64,000 nt of DNA from Spisula solida (lineage: Eukaryota; Mollusca; Bivalvia; Venerida; Mactridae), in the NCBI GenBank assembly GCA_947247005.1, contig OX365948.1, positions 38,940,601 to 39,004,600 of the forward strand, given 5' to 3'. Shown here in pieces: positions 12,001-27,000 of this stretch. Position numbers and translations under genes: made by a program. The stretch's first letter is position 1; each line of letters begins with the position of its first letter. A model generated the notes under the pieces. It was not told where the DNA came from, made no database searches, and worked only from the letters and a program-made list of their open reading frames with translations.

Positions 12001-15000
12001 AGAATAACTTGATGGAATTCTGGAGTATATTAGACTGGTATGTAACTTTTGTCATATTTGTAATTTCTGTTAAACTTGTTAGCTCACCTGACCACAAAAT
12101 GGTCATGGTGAGGTTTTGTCATACTGAGATGTCCGTCGTCCGATGTCCATCGTCCATCCGTCAACAATTTCTTCAAACGAATTCTCCTCCTAAACCGCTT
12201 GGCCAAATTTGATAACACTTTACAGGAATGTTCCTCGGGTGGACCTCTACCAAAGTTGTTAAAAAATTTCTGGTCCGTCGCATAACTAGGTCACACGGGC
12301 TAAAAATAAATTTTCAAAAAGGAAACTTCAAAAAACTTCTTCTCTGAAACCGTAAGGCCTAGAGCTTTCATATTTGGTATGTAGCATCACCTTGAGATCC
12401 TCTACAAAGATTGTTCAAATTATGTCCCTGGTGTCAAAATTGGCCCCGATCTGGGGGGCCCTTAGTTTTACATAGAGTTATATAGGGAAAACCTTAAAAA
12501 ATCTTCTTCTCCGAAACGGCTTGGCCCAGGGCTTTCATATTTGGTATGTAGAATTAGCTAGAGGTCCTCTACAAAGATTGTTCAAATTATTCCCCTGGGG
12601 TCAAAATTGGCCCCGCCCTGGGGGTCACCATTTTACATAGACTTATATAGGGAAAACATATAAAAATCTTCTTGTCTAAAACTACAATGCCTAGAGCTTT
12701 GATATTTGGTATGTAGCATCATCTAGTGGTTCCCTACCAAGATTGTTCAAATTATGCCACTGGGGTCAAAATTGGCCTTGCCCCGGGGGTCACCAGTTTT
12801 ACATTGACTTATATAGGGAAAACATATTAAAATCTTCTTGTCAAAAACTACAATGCCTACGCTTTGATATTTGGTATGAATCATCATCTAGTGGTCCCCT
12901 ACCAAGATTGCTCCAATAATTCCCCTGGGGTCAAAATTGGCCCAGCCCTGGGGGTCACTGTTTTACATAGACTTATATAGGACAAAAACATATAAAAATC
13001 TTCTTGTCAAAAACTACAATACCTAAAGCTTTTGATATTTGGTATGAAGCATAATCTAGTAGTCCCCTACCAAGATTGTTCAAATTATGCCCCTGGGGTC
13101 AAAATTGGCCCCGCCCCGGGGTCACCGTTTTACAAAGACTTATATAGGGAAGACATATAAAAATCTTCTTGTCAAAAACTACAATGCCTAGAGCTTTGAT
13201 ATTTGGTATGTAGCATCATCTAGTGGTCTCCTACCAAGATTGCTCCAATAATTCCCCTGGGGTCAAAATTGGCCCCGCCCGGGGGTCACCGTTTTACATA
13301 GACTTATATAGGGAAAACATATAAAAATCTTCTTGTCTAAAACTACACTGCATAGAGCTTTGATATTTGGTATGTAGCATCATCTTGTGGTTTTCTACCA
13401 AGATGTTCAAATTATTCCCTTGGGTGAAAACTGTGTAGGGTTTCAAGTATAATCAGGTGAGCGATATTGGGCCATCATGGCCCTTTTGTCTTAAATGGCA
13501 ATAGGTAAAATAAATGTGGCATTATAAATCCCCTGGATGTTTGCTACAGGTACATTCAGTATAAAATAGCTAAATAATTTATTATTTTAATTGGATTGTT
13601 ATAACATGTAATTGCTAAATAAAGGTGACCGCTAAGAAAGGTTAAACTGTATACTCGTTTTGTAAGTACACCAAATTTCTGAACACATATACTTTGTGTC
13701 TCTTCTCCTTGGATGCCTGGTACTAAGCAGAATGGCTCACAGTAAATAGTTTAACCAGCCAGCTGCTCACTCACTAGGTATATCAAAGTGTACCCCTACA
13801 AGATTGGATTGGAACCTTTACCTTCCTCGGATGCTTAAACCATCACAATGGAAGACAGCATGAGGGATTTGGCCTAACTCACTATTGGTTCACAATTAAT
13901 TGTGTTCTTGATTTAGTTCATGTACAGTTGTTGCAGAAAATCATTCCACAATGGAATTATCCCTAGACCCCAATGGGGCACTTCACCGTCCCACAAACTC
14001 CTAGCAAAAACTTTTCTCCTTAATGTTTATACTTGTGCATGTTACTTGATCTCAGCTTGTTTATCTTTGTGATAATTCAGGGCTCGGCCAGGATGTCTAG
14101 GTTCACAGAGTAACTTTGTACATGAGTATATGCGGCCTATCGAAAGTGGTCAAAGACACGATGCTAACAAGCGAGAACTGGCTACAGCAAGAAAACGTAT
14201 GTTCAAATTTTGTAGCAATATCATTTGATGCCACATCAAATTGATGGTTATTATATATAGAATTGGTTGTTGAGGTGTGTCATTTAGACTGTTAATGGGT
14301 ACCGTATAGCTGGTTATTTCTGCGGGTGTAATATTTTGCGTTTTTGTCCAAAAAATGAATGTTTATTTTCTGCTGTTTTTAATTTCTGCTGATTGCCAAA
14401 ATGGCAAGGTTAAATTTCTGCTGTTTTCTTAATGGTAAAAATAAATTTCTGCGGATTAAAGAACTCCATCTATACAAAACCAGGTAAGTATGTAATTAAT
14501 CTCAAATTCAGTCATCAAAGCCCATACCACCCGCATTTTATAAATTATCACGGAAAAATATGTATATATAAACATTTATGCTCGTGATCAAATATAACTC
14601 CGTAGTTTCACTCATATGTAGAGTATTATTATTGTACGATCCATAACATGTACACAAACTGTTATACAAATAACAATCATACAAATGAAACTAAGACGTT
14701 TTAACGATTAATTCGTAAACAATATTTGATTGGAAACATTGAAAGACGCTCAGATTAACACATATAAACTAATTATGTGTACCACGACGATGAGATGATT
14801 ACAGCGATAATTGCCCATAATTATAACAAACAGAGAATCGATATTCGAAATGCTTCAGACTTTTTGGCAATTTACGGCGGAAAAAGATTTTGTTGACATA
14901 AGCGATTTTATTCTGCTTGAATAATTTTTACGGGTGATATTATTCTGCGTGGATTTAATTCTGCGAATTGATCTTGGACCGCAGAATGGCAGAAATTTCC

Positions 15001-18000
15001 ACCCCGCAGAAATAACCAGCTATACGGTAATATGAATTAGGAATCAGTTTTAAACCTTTACTTCCAAGATTGCTCAAAGGAGGTAATCTATTGTTTCAGT
15101 ACGCAATAACACTTCCAGAATTGTTCAAGGGAGGTAATCTATTGTTTACTTCCCGAATTGTTCAAGGGAGGTAATCTATTGTTTCAGTATGCAAGATTTT
15201 GTGTCTGTGTGTTGTTAGGAGTTATTTTCTTGAGAATGAATTTCTGCATTGGCATTGCTTTAAGTGAAAGTTAAACTGCTGTTTGCAAGTGAACTTCTTG
15301 TGAGAGATGCATCATTATTTATTGTACTTATCTTCGGGACCCGTTTCTATGTACTCTAGATGACCTTCACAATATCATATGGAATATTTGAAAACCATTG
15401 TGAATGTTTCTTAGAGTCATTACAAAGTAAATACTAAATTCTAACATGACTGACGATTTTGCCTGTAAAGACAAAGAACAAATTTAACATTCAGCATTGT
15501 ATAATGTTTGATGTACCAACGAAAATGATGTCAAATCGTTTTTAGTCCCCTACCGGTTTTTGACCGCAGGAGCTATAGGTTTGCCCTCTGTCCGTCCGTC
15601 AAAAAATCTGGATCCTGACATTACTGAAACAGTTTTCAAGCTAGGTTTATGAAACTTGGTATGTTGATAGGGGGCAATAAGGGGATTATGCACAAATATT
15701 TTGATTCGGACAAAAATTGTTGTTGCTTTGGCAACGTAAACATTGAAAATGGCTTTAAATCGGTAGGGGACTTCTGATTGCTTGCAATTCTTAATTACTT
15801 GTTTATGATGTCATGCAAGTTAACAAGCTATGCGCTCATGAACATATTGAACTTTATCACTACACAATGAGATATAAACCGTATTGAATCGAAACAAACA
15901 AATAGCCTCTATATAACCATACAGTTATTTATTGGAGCATTCTTACTAATAAAGTTACATGGCCCACAGCAAAAACCCAGAGAAGGATGAGTATCGAGAG
16001 CTGAACACTGTTCCAGCGTAGTCCCCATAGATCTGTACCCATATTCTGTCCCCTTTGCTGCATTGTGTGATGACCGAATTAAAACCCTGATCAAAGCCAT
16101 GACTCCCTGTGGACCCGGCTGAGTACTGGGTGACGAGTCCGGCCCCATTTTTGACGATCTCAGTTTGAGCCATGGTGTATTTCTCAGCCATGACGGCGGA
16201 CTGGAAGAGATACGTACCGTACACCGGACATGTGAAGTGGTAGGTCTGTGTGTTATAAGCTCCGCCTTCATTGAGTAGAATACTGTTATAGGGTATTGTT
16301 CGTTGATTTGCCGTTGAGTGTGCAGACATATAGGCTGAGAAAGCTATACGATAACTCCCCGACAGTTGTCTCCTTGTAAGCGACGTTTCAGAGCCTGAAA
16401 TGAATTGATCATTTGAAGAACAATGTTCACCTGAATTAAGCGATCACCTGTGAATGTTAGTTATAGGTGCTGACCGATTTTGAAACTGCCCTCTAACCAC
16501 CAAATGCCCCCTCTCCCCCTCTAGAATTTTGGTAAAAATGTAGTTATCTCATAGATTTGTATTTTTGTACACATGTTTGTCAGTGCTAAAAGTCTGACCT
16601 TGACCCCTCTCTTCGGAAAATAGCGGATTGGTTTTCACAGGCCTGACCACTATAGCTGGCTGGATCCTTTCGGATGCATAGGCATTTGGTTTCAACTCGC
16701 CATAAATTTATTATTTGCCCTGGTCAATGAAGTACCCAGGTTGAGGCGAGTTGAAACCAAATGTCTATGACTTTAGGTGCTCATGCCCTCTCAGAAGAAC
16801 GCTTGATCCCCACAAGTTATTGGTTGTCTAAATATCACATTGTCCGTAATAATAATATCTAAAGTAATTTGAGTGAACAGCTTTGTTGAACAAATTATGT
16901 CGAAGGATGTTAGATAATATAATTAATTACAACAAAGTTCGCACAGGCCTTGAATTTTGTTTCAATCATGAAAAGTACTTGAATTAAGTGCTACCTTGAA
17001 AAATGCCAAAATGGTACAGTGAAATAATTTGAATTTAACTGAAAATCCTTGAATGTTGGCTGCAAACAGCCTAGAATATACATAGAAGTGTATGAATGTT
17101 GTCAAATTGATACATTATCTGCATCTAGAAATGAAACTGAAACTTCTCATCTTACAAATTAAGAGTTCTCTGAGAGCACCAAATTTTAAAAAGTATGTAG
17201 ATTTATGGGTGCGAGAGTGAGACATGTAGCGCTAAGCAGTAGTCGTGATGATAATTACAGTAAAGTTCCGCTTATAAGACCACTTTGATTATTTTGAAAG
17301 TATGCAGATTTTTACCAGTTAAAGGCCCCCAAAGAACAAAAAAGGTCCGCTAATAAGACCTATTCGCTATTAAGACCACCTTTTTTACTGGTCTTATTAG
17401 CGGAACTTCACTGTAATTTCATGTAAATCCAGCTCAAAGTCAAAATCTAACAATTTTACATCGGTAAATGTTTGGAAAATTGCCTTGAATATACAAATTC
17501 TACCTTGAAAAAACCTTGATAAGTCCTTGAATAAGGGTGTGAGAATTGTGTATGAACCATGTGTAACAATGTTTGTTTGCTCACCTGAATTGCTTAAATT
17601 TCCTGTTGTGGGGTTATCATTATCTGCATGTTGGGTTATCAGCACTTTGATTGTCTGTTCAGCTGTTTCGAGTTTTCCTTCAACTTCCCGTAGCCGAGTT
17701 TCCATGGCAACTAACTTATTTATGTTATAATTTTCATGCTCATTTACTAGATTTTTCAAACTTTCTACTTCAGCTTTAAAGTCTGACACAATATCATCGT
17801 TAGTGCATTCTGCTGCTATTTGAACATCTATGAGATAGAGCACAGATAGATAAATCCACAGAATACCCATATTGAAGATGTTACTATCTGTGAATGGTGT
17901 TATTGAAAACTGTATATCTGAAAAGTTTGACACTAGTGCCCCTTTGTTGACTCTTATCTTCATTGACCTTATTAAGTTCAACAATCTATATAGCCAACTA

Positions 18001-21000
18001 TGTCCTTCCTACTTACGTTCTTGTCTATTTCATAACAGTAGTCATTAAGGGGTTTAAAAATCTAAAATTCAAAAAAGTTTAAGAAGTTACAGTAATTGTC
18101 AAGAATTTTAAGTTGGATGAATTTTTTTGTTGAGTAATTGCCCTTTGTGGGAGACATACATTTTTGTGTAAAGCATTCTACATCTAAAACAATGTACTAA
18201 AACAATGTACATCATTCAAACAATAATATCATTCCAAATCTATTTAATATGTCAACATTTTTCACAAAAATGGTACAAACCATTTTAAGTACAGTAAAAC
18301 CTCGTTATCTCGAGGACCCATCTGGACAAGCGAAATGCTCGAGATAAGCCATGTGCTCAACATATCTGAAGTCTATTAATATACAACATAGAGCAAATTA
18401 GCCAGGACTTTGCTCGACATAGGCCGGATGCTCGTGATAACGATGCTCGTCTTATCGAGGTTTTACTGTATATGTAAATGTACATGTGGCAGGTCATTGA
18501 AAGTTTAAACATTATAATAATTAATTCCGTTGTTCTGTGAATTCAGTCCCAAGATTTTCTTAATATGCTGTTATCTTCTTGACTGTATGTCTGTAATTAA
18601 TCCTCTGCAGTTGGGAGTTCTACGTCAGTGCTATCAATGTATAGTCAAACCTGTGCTATTGACTTCTGTAAAATCACATATTTACGTGGATTTTGATCTA
18701 TTACGAGCCATTCTAAGGCCAGTAGATCTGTAGTCCAGTGGTTACAAGTGGGCTGTATCGGTAATCCAAGGGTAAAACATCTACTTTTATCCCTAACTTC
18801 AAACACAGTCTTTTGAATAACTCTTTAATCAAGGTCCCCTGTTTGAATATTTACTAACCAGAGATGCTTCTGAAACTTGGGGACCTTGTTTGACATCCAT
18901 TCATAAAAATGTTAATGTTTGCATCATGACGTCATTTATGTTGGCATAAGTTTGGCATATAACACGTCAGACATGCATGATACAGATTCGGTAAACCAGA
19001 CATGTATGATAAGGAAAATGCAAGCTGTCACATTGTATTTGACTGTGCGATTTGGCCTGTATTTTTGACAATACATTGCTAGGTATATAATAAATATTTT
19101 AACCAGGTGCTTTGGTGGTTATTCAAGTGGGCATCAACATATCTACCAAAGTATGTTAAATATAACAACGGAACTCAGCAGCAATGTTTATTAGCATGTA
19201 AAGGTTTGCATCTGAAGTTAAGACTTTGTTGGAACCCAGTTTTAGCTGAGTCATGGCTCTTGTTTGAAAAGGCTGACTTTTTGTAGAATGTATTAAATTT
19301 TGTTTTTTTACTTTTGGTTTCAGAGAAAGAAAAACTTGCATGTATCAGAAAGTCAATGATGATTCGACGAGTAAAAAGTCTCATAGCTGACCAACTTCCT
19401 ATGAAAGGTAAACATTGTGTGTCTTCTTCACATACCATAGAATAATGTATCATTGAAAATGTTTATCAAATATTTACTAGCCAAGTCCCTATACCAAATA
19501 CACGGACAGATACGGAAGATAGATCAAGTGTGATGCGGCATTATAAAAGCAACGAGGGGTAATACGGCAACACACTGCAGTGGTATCCCATTTATTATAT
19601 ACCTACAAAGTGAAAATAAGGGATTATACGCGTGAAACGCGTTATTGGTATACGTTGATGTCATGACTTCCGGCATATTTACAGCGTGTAAAACGTCAGA
19701 CCAGCATGATATGGATTCAGACATGCATAATACGGAAAATGTAATCCGGCGTATTGTATTCCACTATGGGATTTGGCCTGTATTTGTGGCAATACACGAG
19801 CAGGCATATGATAAAACATATTAATATACTCAAATAATGTTCCTCAAGACAATTACCTTTTTAGATTTTTCTAGCCAAAATGCAGAAAAATGCAGAAGTA
19901 TGAAGCATAGTAAACACTGTTAGTTCCAGGGGTGGATCTAGACTGGTCATATGGGAGGGGGGCCAAAATATGTCGCGGGAACATGTTGCGACAATTTTTA
20001 ATGCTGATAAGTGACAATGTGCATGTCATAACAGCTGCTTTTGATCATCATACATAAATCTATGGTATTTTCATTCTATGTTTCAGATGATAATGTAGTA
20101 TTCTGTCGATTGAGTCAGTTACAGTTAAGTATGTACAAGACAATACTGAGACAGCCTGGTATGGAGTTTGTATTACATATGGATGATCCCTGTCACTGTG
20201 ATAGTGGTGAACCACAAAGTCGATGTTGCAGAAAGGTAAATACACTATGACTTTTGTTATCTCGTGGAGAGATCAAGACAAAAATGTAAAATGCTTAAGA
20301 TAACAGTGCACTTATAATATCCTAGGTGTCATTGTATAACATAATCATGTTAGTTGACAGACCGCTACAGTTACGTATCAGTTACGCCATACTTTGCATT
20401 GTCTTATAAGTTAGGTGTATTTTTACACAGTTTGAATAAATTATCTTTTTAACAAGTTTTGGGAGGCGTTAGCCTCTCAATACGATCATTGCCCATTTCT
20501 TAATGCAACCTGAATCGCGCCTTTAGGCTACCATGTGAATCCGCATTCAAGTAGTTCCAGAAACTGTCAACATTCCCAGTACTGTTTTTAAACTGATTTA
20601 ATTCAATCAGCAACATTTGTTTATTCTAAGATCAACAATTATTGTGAAACTGTTCATTAAATCGATATTTTTGTAGATAATCACTCTGCCGGGGCGATAT
20701 CGAACTTGTTTCGTAATACGAAAATGACGTGTTCATCAAATTTCCCGGTCGTATAGTTATTTTTAGAAACTTCAGACCAGGGTCACGCGATGGTTTTTTC
20801 AATGAATTGTATATTGTCTGCAAAGTACTGTTATGCAATCATATGGTGTTGATTAGTCAGACTAGGTGTGGATATACGTAGTATTATTTTAAAGCAACTT
20901 TTGATAAACACATTCAATACATGTATTCCGTATAAATTAATATGCCCCTATTGACAATTATTTAGATACCAAACATGCCTATAGTCACATATGCCTATTT

Positions 21001-24000
21001 TGACATTCATGACAAGATCGGCAGTAAGAAAACGAACATTAAACGTGTAAAGTCGGTTTAAGATTCAGTAGCAGCAACCAGATCGCCTCCCATCCGCACT
21101 CTCAGTGCTTTGATTCAACCGACATTGGCAAAAATTTGGCCTCAATCTACCTTTTTGTGATGTGATTGTAAACGTTTATTTGAATAAGAATTTATAAATG
21201 TTTTGTTTTTGCTGGAACCTATTTACAGCAAAGTTATATCTCTTGTTAAAAAGTTTGGGTACTGTTTTATCAAAGCAATGACCAAATCCTGAACTCTCAA
21301 TTAAATTTTGATTTCTTTTTGATTGTTTTACAACATCAAAATGGAAACAGATATGGTTTGTAGGAGATCATGAACTGAATCATTATAAGATGCATTTACC
21401 TCTATTTGTACTTGTAAAAGAATTAAAAAGAATTTAAGTTGGAATGTAAGTTTAAGTTAGGTAGTGTACCTTCAGGTAAGTGGTGATCAGATATTCGTAC
21501 CCGATTCTCTGGCCAAACTCAGGGATATCTGAGTACCCAAGGCCAGTTACTTGCAACAGTCCCAAGTTTAAGATTTGTGTAAGAGCAGATTTGATAAAAG
21601 TTTTATTTTAAAACAGTAATTAGTTCTTTTGTTGAATCACTACATAATTATTATCTAGCTCTTGTTGTATTTCATCTAAAAAAACTCCAAAGTTTATACG
21701 GCGCTTATTTTAAAACCTGTTGTGTTTTGGAATCACCACATTTCTAATTCTTGTTGTGTGATTCTTTCAGAAAACTCCAGACGGTCAGACCATTAAATCC
21801 CTGATGTTCACGTTTATGCATTTACTGCTCAAAGTTTCTAATCATGTTGCATTGCTAATTCCTAATGCTAAAACAACGGCTAAACAAGAGAAGGCGGCTC
21901 GTAAAATCTGTGAGGCAGCCTTGAACGATCACCCTGAGTTTATGGAGCAGACTCGAGACGCAGCTTTCAGAACTCTTTCTGATCCAAAATATTGCGGGAA
22001 AATGAAGGTATGGGACATCAATGATCATCTACTGTAAACCTAGAAATTATTTCCTGCAATTTAGTTTCCCATAGTTCACGAATGGTAGAATTTCGCGTAA
22101 TTTAGTCGCCACCTAAGTGCTAAAAACATTAATATGGACACTGCAGGAAACTAAAAAATGTGAATATTTGTAGTTGCAATTATGCCCACGATCAGCAAAA
22201 CATGAAAGTTAGTAGTTGCGAAAGTAAATTGGTTAACAGTAATCATCTTGTAATGATGTGTTTACATTATGTATGGTTTACACATTTATGTCCTTTCATT
22301 TAAATGTAGCAAAGTTGTAAAGTGTTTACCCATTGTTATTCTTCCTGTGCAAAAATTTGGTTTTTGATCAAAAACAATAATAGAAAGAATTTGCACCTTT
22401 AGTGGGATTCGAACCCATGCTGTACAGTGCTAGCTATGCGAAGAACAAAATTATTAGACCATGCACTCAGCTATTGCAACTACAAAAGTAGTGGATGAGC
22501 AAATAACCAGTTTATATATAGGTGGACAAGTGGTCTAGTGGTAAGAGCCACTGACTGCTGATCTGAAGGTTGTGGGTTCAATCCCTACTCCAGCCAGGTC
22601 AAAAACAGAAATGCTTTTCAGTGTTTCCCACCTAACATAACTAAAATTACTAACAGTCTTTTCGGACGAGACTTTAAGCGAAGTCCTGTGTATGATGCTT
22701 AACATCGGCACATAAAAGACTCAGGGATGCTTCTGGAACTGGGGCATCTTCTGTATCATGCACTATCCCCCATAAAACTGAAGTGACTAACCTCTTCTGG
22801 GGGGCCTCGCCCATATGGATTTCCGGTGGCGAGGATAAATTTAAAGCAAATAAACAAATAACCAGTATCATTATGACTACCTCACACCTCACCAGTTACA
22901 GGTGTATCCATGGTTAACAACACTGACTATATGAAAGTACATGTATTGAGGGATTTAATTCATGTTTGGCTCATTTGCCAAGGAAAGCAAATAACAGGTC
23001 AAGGTTGATGTTATGGACCTTTTATCATTTAAATAAGCATAGAAGCCCCCTCTTTCTTTGAAAAAACTGTTAACCAATGGTCCAATTACTCATTATTAAT
23101 GTACAAATCTGTTTAATGGATTTAAATGATTGACCATTCACCAATATTAGCGAAAATAGAACTCATGAAATATTTTTTTTAAAAGTTCTGCTTATATTGT
23201 TGCTGGTTCTTTGTGTTTGATTAAATTCAAAACTGTCCTGTATCAGTGAAATAAATGAAAAGTCATATCATATAAAACTAATGCAAATCTGACATAGTGT
23301 TGTATTTACTTTGCAGATATTGCAAGGTCTCCTGAAAGTATTCTACAAGGAACATTCTAAAGCTTTGGTATTCTCATACTCTACAAAGGTAATACTGTAT
23401 TTTTTAAATTTGATAATCTTTTGTGTGGCCATAAGTTAAAAAAGGCTTCATTTACTGATTATTTGATGTACTGTCGATCCTGTTATAGACTTCAAGTAAT
23501 AAAGAAAAGTGTTATATAAGGCAGTTAGCATTAAAATGCCAGAGTTACCTCTGGTTACCTTCAAGTTACCAAAGAAACAGTGCAGTTACCTGGTATCTAG
23601 AATAGGAAGGGTCTTTTATCATATAAGGCAGTTAGCATTAAAATGCCAGAGTTACCTCAGGTTATCTCCAAGTTACCAAAGAATCAGTGCGGTTTCCTGG
23701 TAACTAGAAATGGAAGGGTCCTCTTGTAAAATTAACATAATTGTGCCTCAATATGGTATAGTCAGTTACCATAGATATAGAGCAAGTTACCTCAGTTACC
23801 AAAGCAAAGAGTAGGTAACTTGCAAGCTACCATGCGCAATTTCACTTATTGTCCCATATATGAAGAAAAGTACCTACTAGTTAAAGTCTATTTTCACACA
23901 TGCGTCCTTTCATCTGACTATACATCTTTGTCCGTCGTCCGTCCACAATTTAGTGGTCACAGTTTTAGCCTAATCATTATGAAACTTGGTCCAAATGATC

Positions 24001-27000
24001 ATCTCAACAAAATCTAGGTCAAGTGCGATATTTGGTCAAAAACTAGGTCACAAGGTCAAATCACAGGGTTTGCATGCACTTCTACGACAGGTGAGCGACC
24101 TAGGGCCCTATGGGCCCTCTTGTTATTATTTATTTGCATTTTTGGCCTCATGCCCATACACCCAATCAATATACACAGAACATATTTTACAATATCATGG
24201 AAGAGACAGAGATGTAACATATGATGTACATGTATTGGTATATATGATTCCTATAGGTGTTGGACATCATTGAGCAGTACATGATGAGTACAGGGTATGA
24301 GTATAGAAGAATTGATGGTCAAGTTTCTTCCAAGAACAGATTGGATATTGTACGAGAATTCAACCATGACCCCAATATATTCATCTGCTTGATTTCCACA
24401 AAGTATGTCCGTGTTTTACTCTACTGTTTTACTCTGTTCACATTTGTGTAGAAAGTGAAAGTTAAATAGATGCTCCAATTGTGCGTTCAAGGAAGCATTA
24501 TGCGTCAAAATCTTTTCTTACATTTCGTACCTGTATTTCATTCATTGAGCGCAATGTTAAAAAAAACATCTTTGTCACATGAGCAAATTTTGGCTAACCA
24601 TAGACTAAGGTGCTGCGCCTAAATTGGTGTATCATACCAAAGTGGCCAACAGAGACAAAAAATGGTGTGTGAATAGTAAACCCAAGCATCCGTACATGTT
24701 ATAAACTGAGAACGGAAAAAGCGGGGTTTTACACGTTAAAATTGTTTGTGCCGAACAGACTGGTCAATGAAGGATTAAAGCGACAAATATCGTGATTTAT
24801 TAAAGTAAAACATTGGTAGCTTTCCCTGAACAAACAGTAGTAACACATCAACTGTTTAACTGTTAAACTGTTCTTGTTCTTTTGCACAGTTTTTACTGAA
24901 TAGTATTTTCCCTACAGAGCTGGAGGCCTTGGCTTGAATCTTACAGGTGCAAATAAAGTGGTTATATTTGATCCCAACTGGAACCCTACACATGACTTAC
25001 AAGCACAGGATAGGTCTGTAACTCATTATTCATACTGTATATTTGGAATTGTGGTCTTCGTACATGTTTAATCTTTTCTATTTTCATGGGCAGATTAAGC
25101 TCATATAATTTGATACAGTGAAAATTTTAATATGGCAATGGTTGACATCATAATATAAATACATCTGTTATTACAAATTTGTGACATTAAAACTGATGAA
25201 TCTGTGAAATTTGAATTGCTCACAACTAATGTGATCTACTGTAATTGTTGTTAAAGATATTTTATTGCAGGTAATAACATGAATATCAGTTTTTTAAAAA
25301 AAAGAAATGGGCAATGTGTCAGTACAGTTTGAATATTAATGATTAAGAGTTATATTCCCAGTAGATCTCGTGAAAGTCCATTGGAAAGTCTTCCTAATCT
25401 ATGAAAAAGTTCATACACCATGGGTAAGTCTACCAGACTAAATAGTGTTCTTCATGAGAGATTAAAATTTCTTACAATATTTCAGAGCATATAGAATTGG
25501 TCAGAGACGTGACGTTCATGTGTACAGACTAGTATCATCAGGCTCTATTGAGGAAAATATGTACCTCAGACAAATCTATAAACAGGTATTCGATTGCCGA
25601 CATTATTACTTCCTTCAATTCCACCGCCTCCTAGTTAGCCTAGTGGTTGAGCATTTGCTTCGAGTGCGGGAGGTGTCGGGTTTGATCCCTGGCCGCGTCA
25701 TACCAAAGACGAAATAAAAATTGTCCAAGAAATTCCCTTGCTAGACGCTCAGCATAAAAGGGAACTGGCTCCTCTTCTCTCATACCCTCATGGCGATGAA
25801 TAACATCAGGAATGAGGTGTCGAGAGTGATTAATATAAGTTTGAAAAACTTGTTTCACAATCGAACTTAAATAAATTAGTATGAACTAACTCTATTTTAG
25901 ACAGACAAAGGCTGTATTCTCCTTCAGTTTGCAAACTGCTGGTAAGAGTCCACCAGTGTTGTCTGCTCACTGAATCTTACGTTATGCTTATTAGTCCCCT
26001 ACCAGCTTTCAAGGGGAGGGGTCTATAGGTTTGCCCTCTGTCCATCAGTCCGTCCGTCAAAAATCTGGATCCTGACATAACTCAAACAGTTTCCAAGCTA
26101 GGTTTATAAAATTTGGTATGTGGATAGGGCAATAAGGGGATTATGCACGTCTAAATATTATTTTATTCTGATAAAAATTGTGGTTGCCATGGCAACAGAA
26201 ACATTTAAAAAATATGGCTTAAAGCCATTAGGGGACTTCTGTATTGCTGGTAAATGTGCTTTGAATGTTTAATACATTCCATACATAGCACAATTTATAT
26301 TATATATATATAATATTATGACAAGCCACTCTTGATTAATGACACTTTGATTGAACGTCAAGCAAGGGAGATTTACTTAAACAGTCATGTTTAATGGAAT
26401 TTTGAACTGGCTGCTAAAAACAGGTTAAGCTGCAAATTAGTCCAATATGTTGTTTTAATACTTTCAGCAATTGTTAAACGTGACCGTTGAAGACGAGAAT
26501 GCTAGACGTTACTTCTATGCCGTGCAAGGTGACCCACAACAAAAGGGGGAATTGTTTGGTGTTAAGAACATGTTTGTATTGCGTACTGGAGAAGCTTGTA
26601 TTACTCGAGATATCATCAAGGTAATTCAACCTTAGTTCTATCAGTGACACCTTTAGGGCCATTATTTTGGACCCTCATGATTTGGTTTGCATACAACTGA
26701 GACAGTCATAAGAGTGAGGTCACCCATTTTTTCCTGCCATATTGTCACATGACTTCTGACTATGAGGAAAGAGGAAACAAGGAATCTGGGTGCTATACCC
26801 TAGCACTTTCCAAATAGACTCTGAGTCTCTAATTTGCATGGTGTGCGGTACTGATAAATGAGGGGTTGAACCATAACACAGTCCGCATTTGGCATTGAAA
26901 ACATACAGATGTTATTACGAATAGTCCTGGCCCCGATCTCCCGAAGCATCTCAAGTAAAAATCTCAACTCAAATTGAGATTTTGCGCAAATCAGAGTCAT

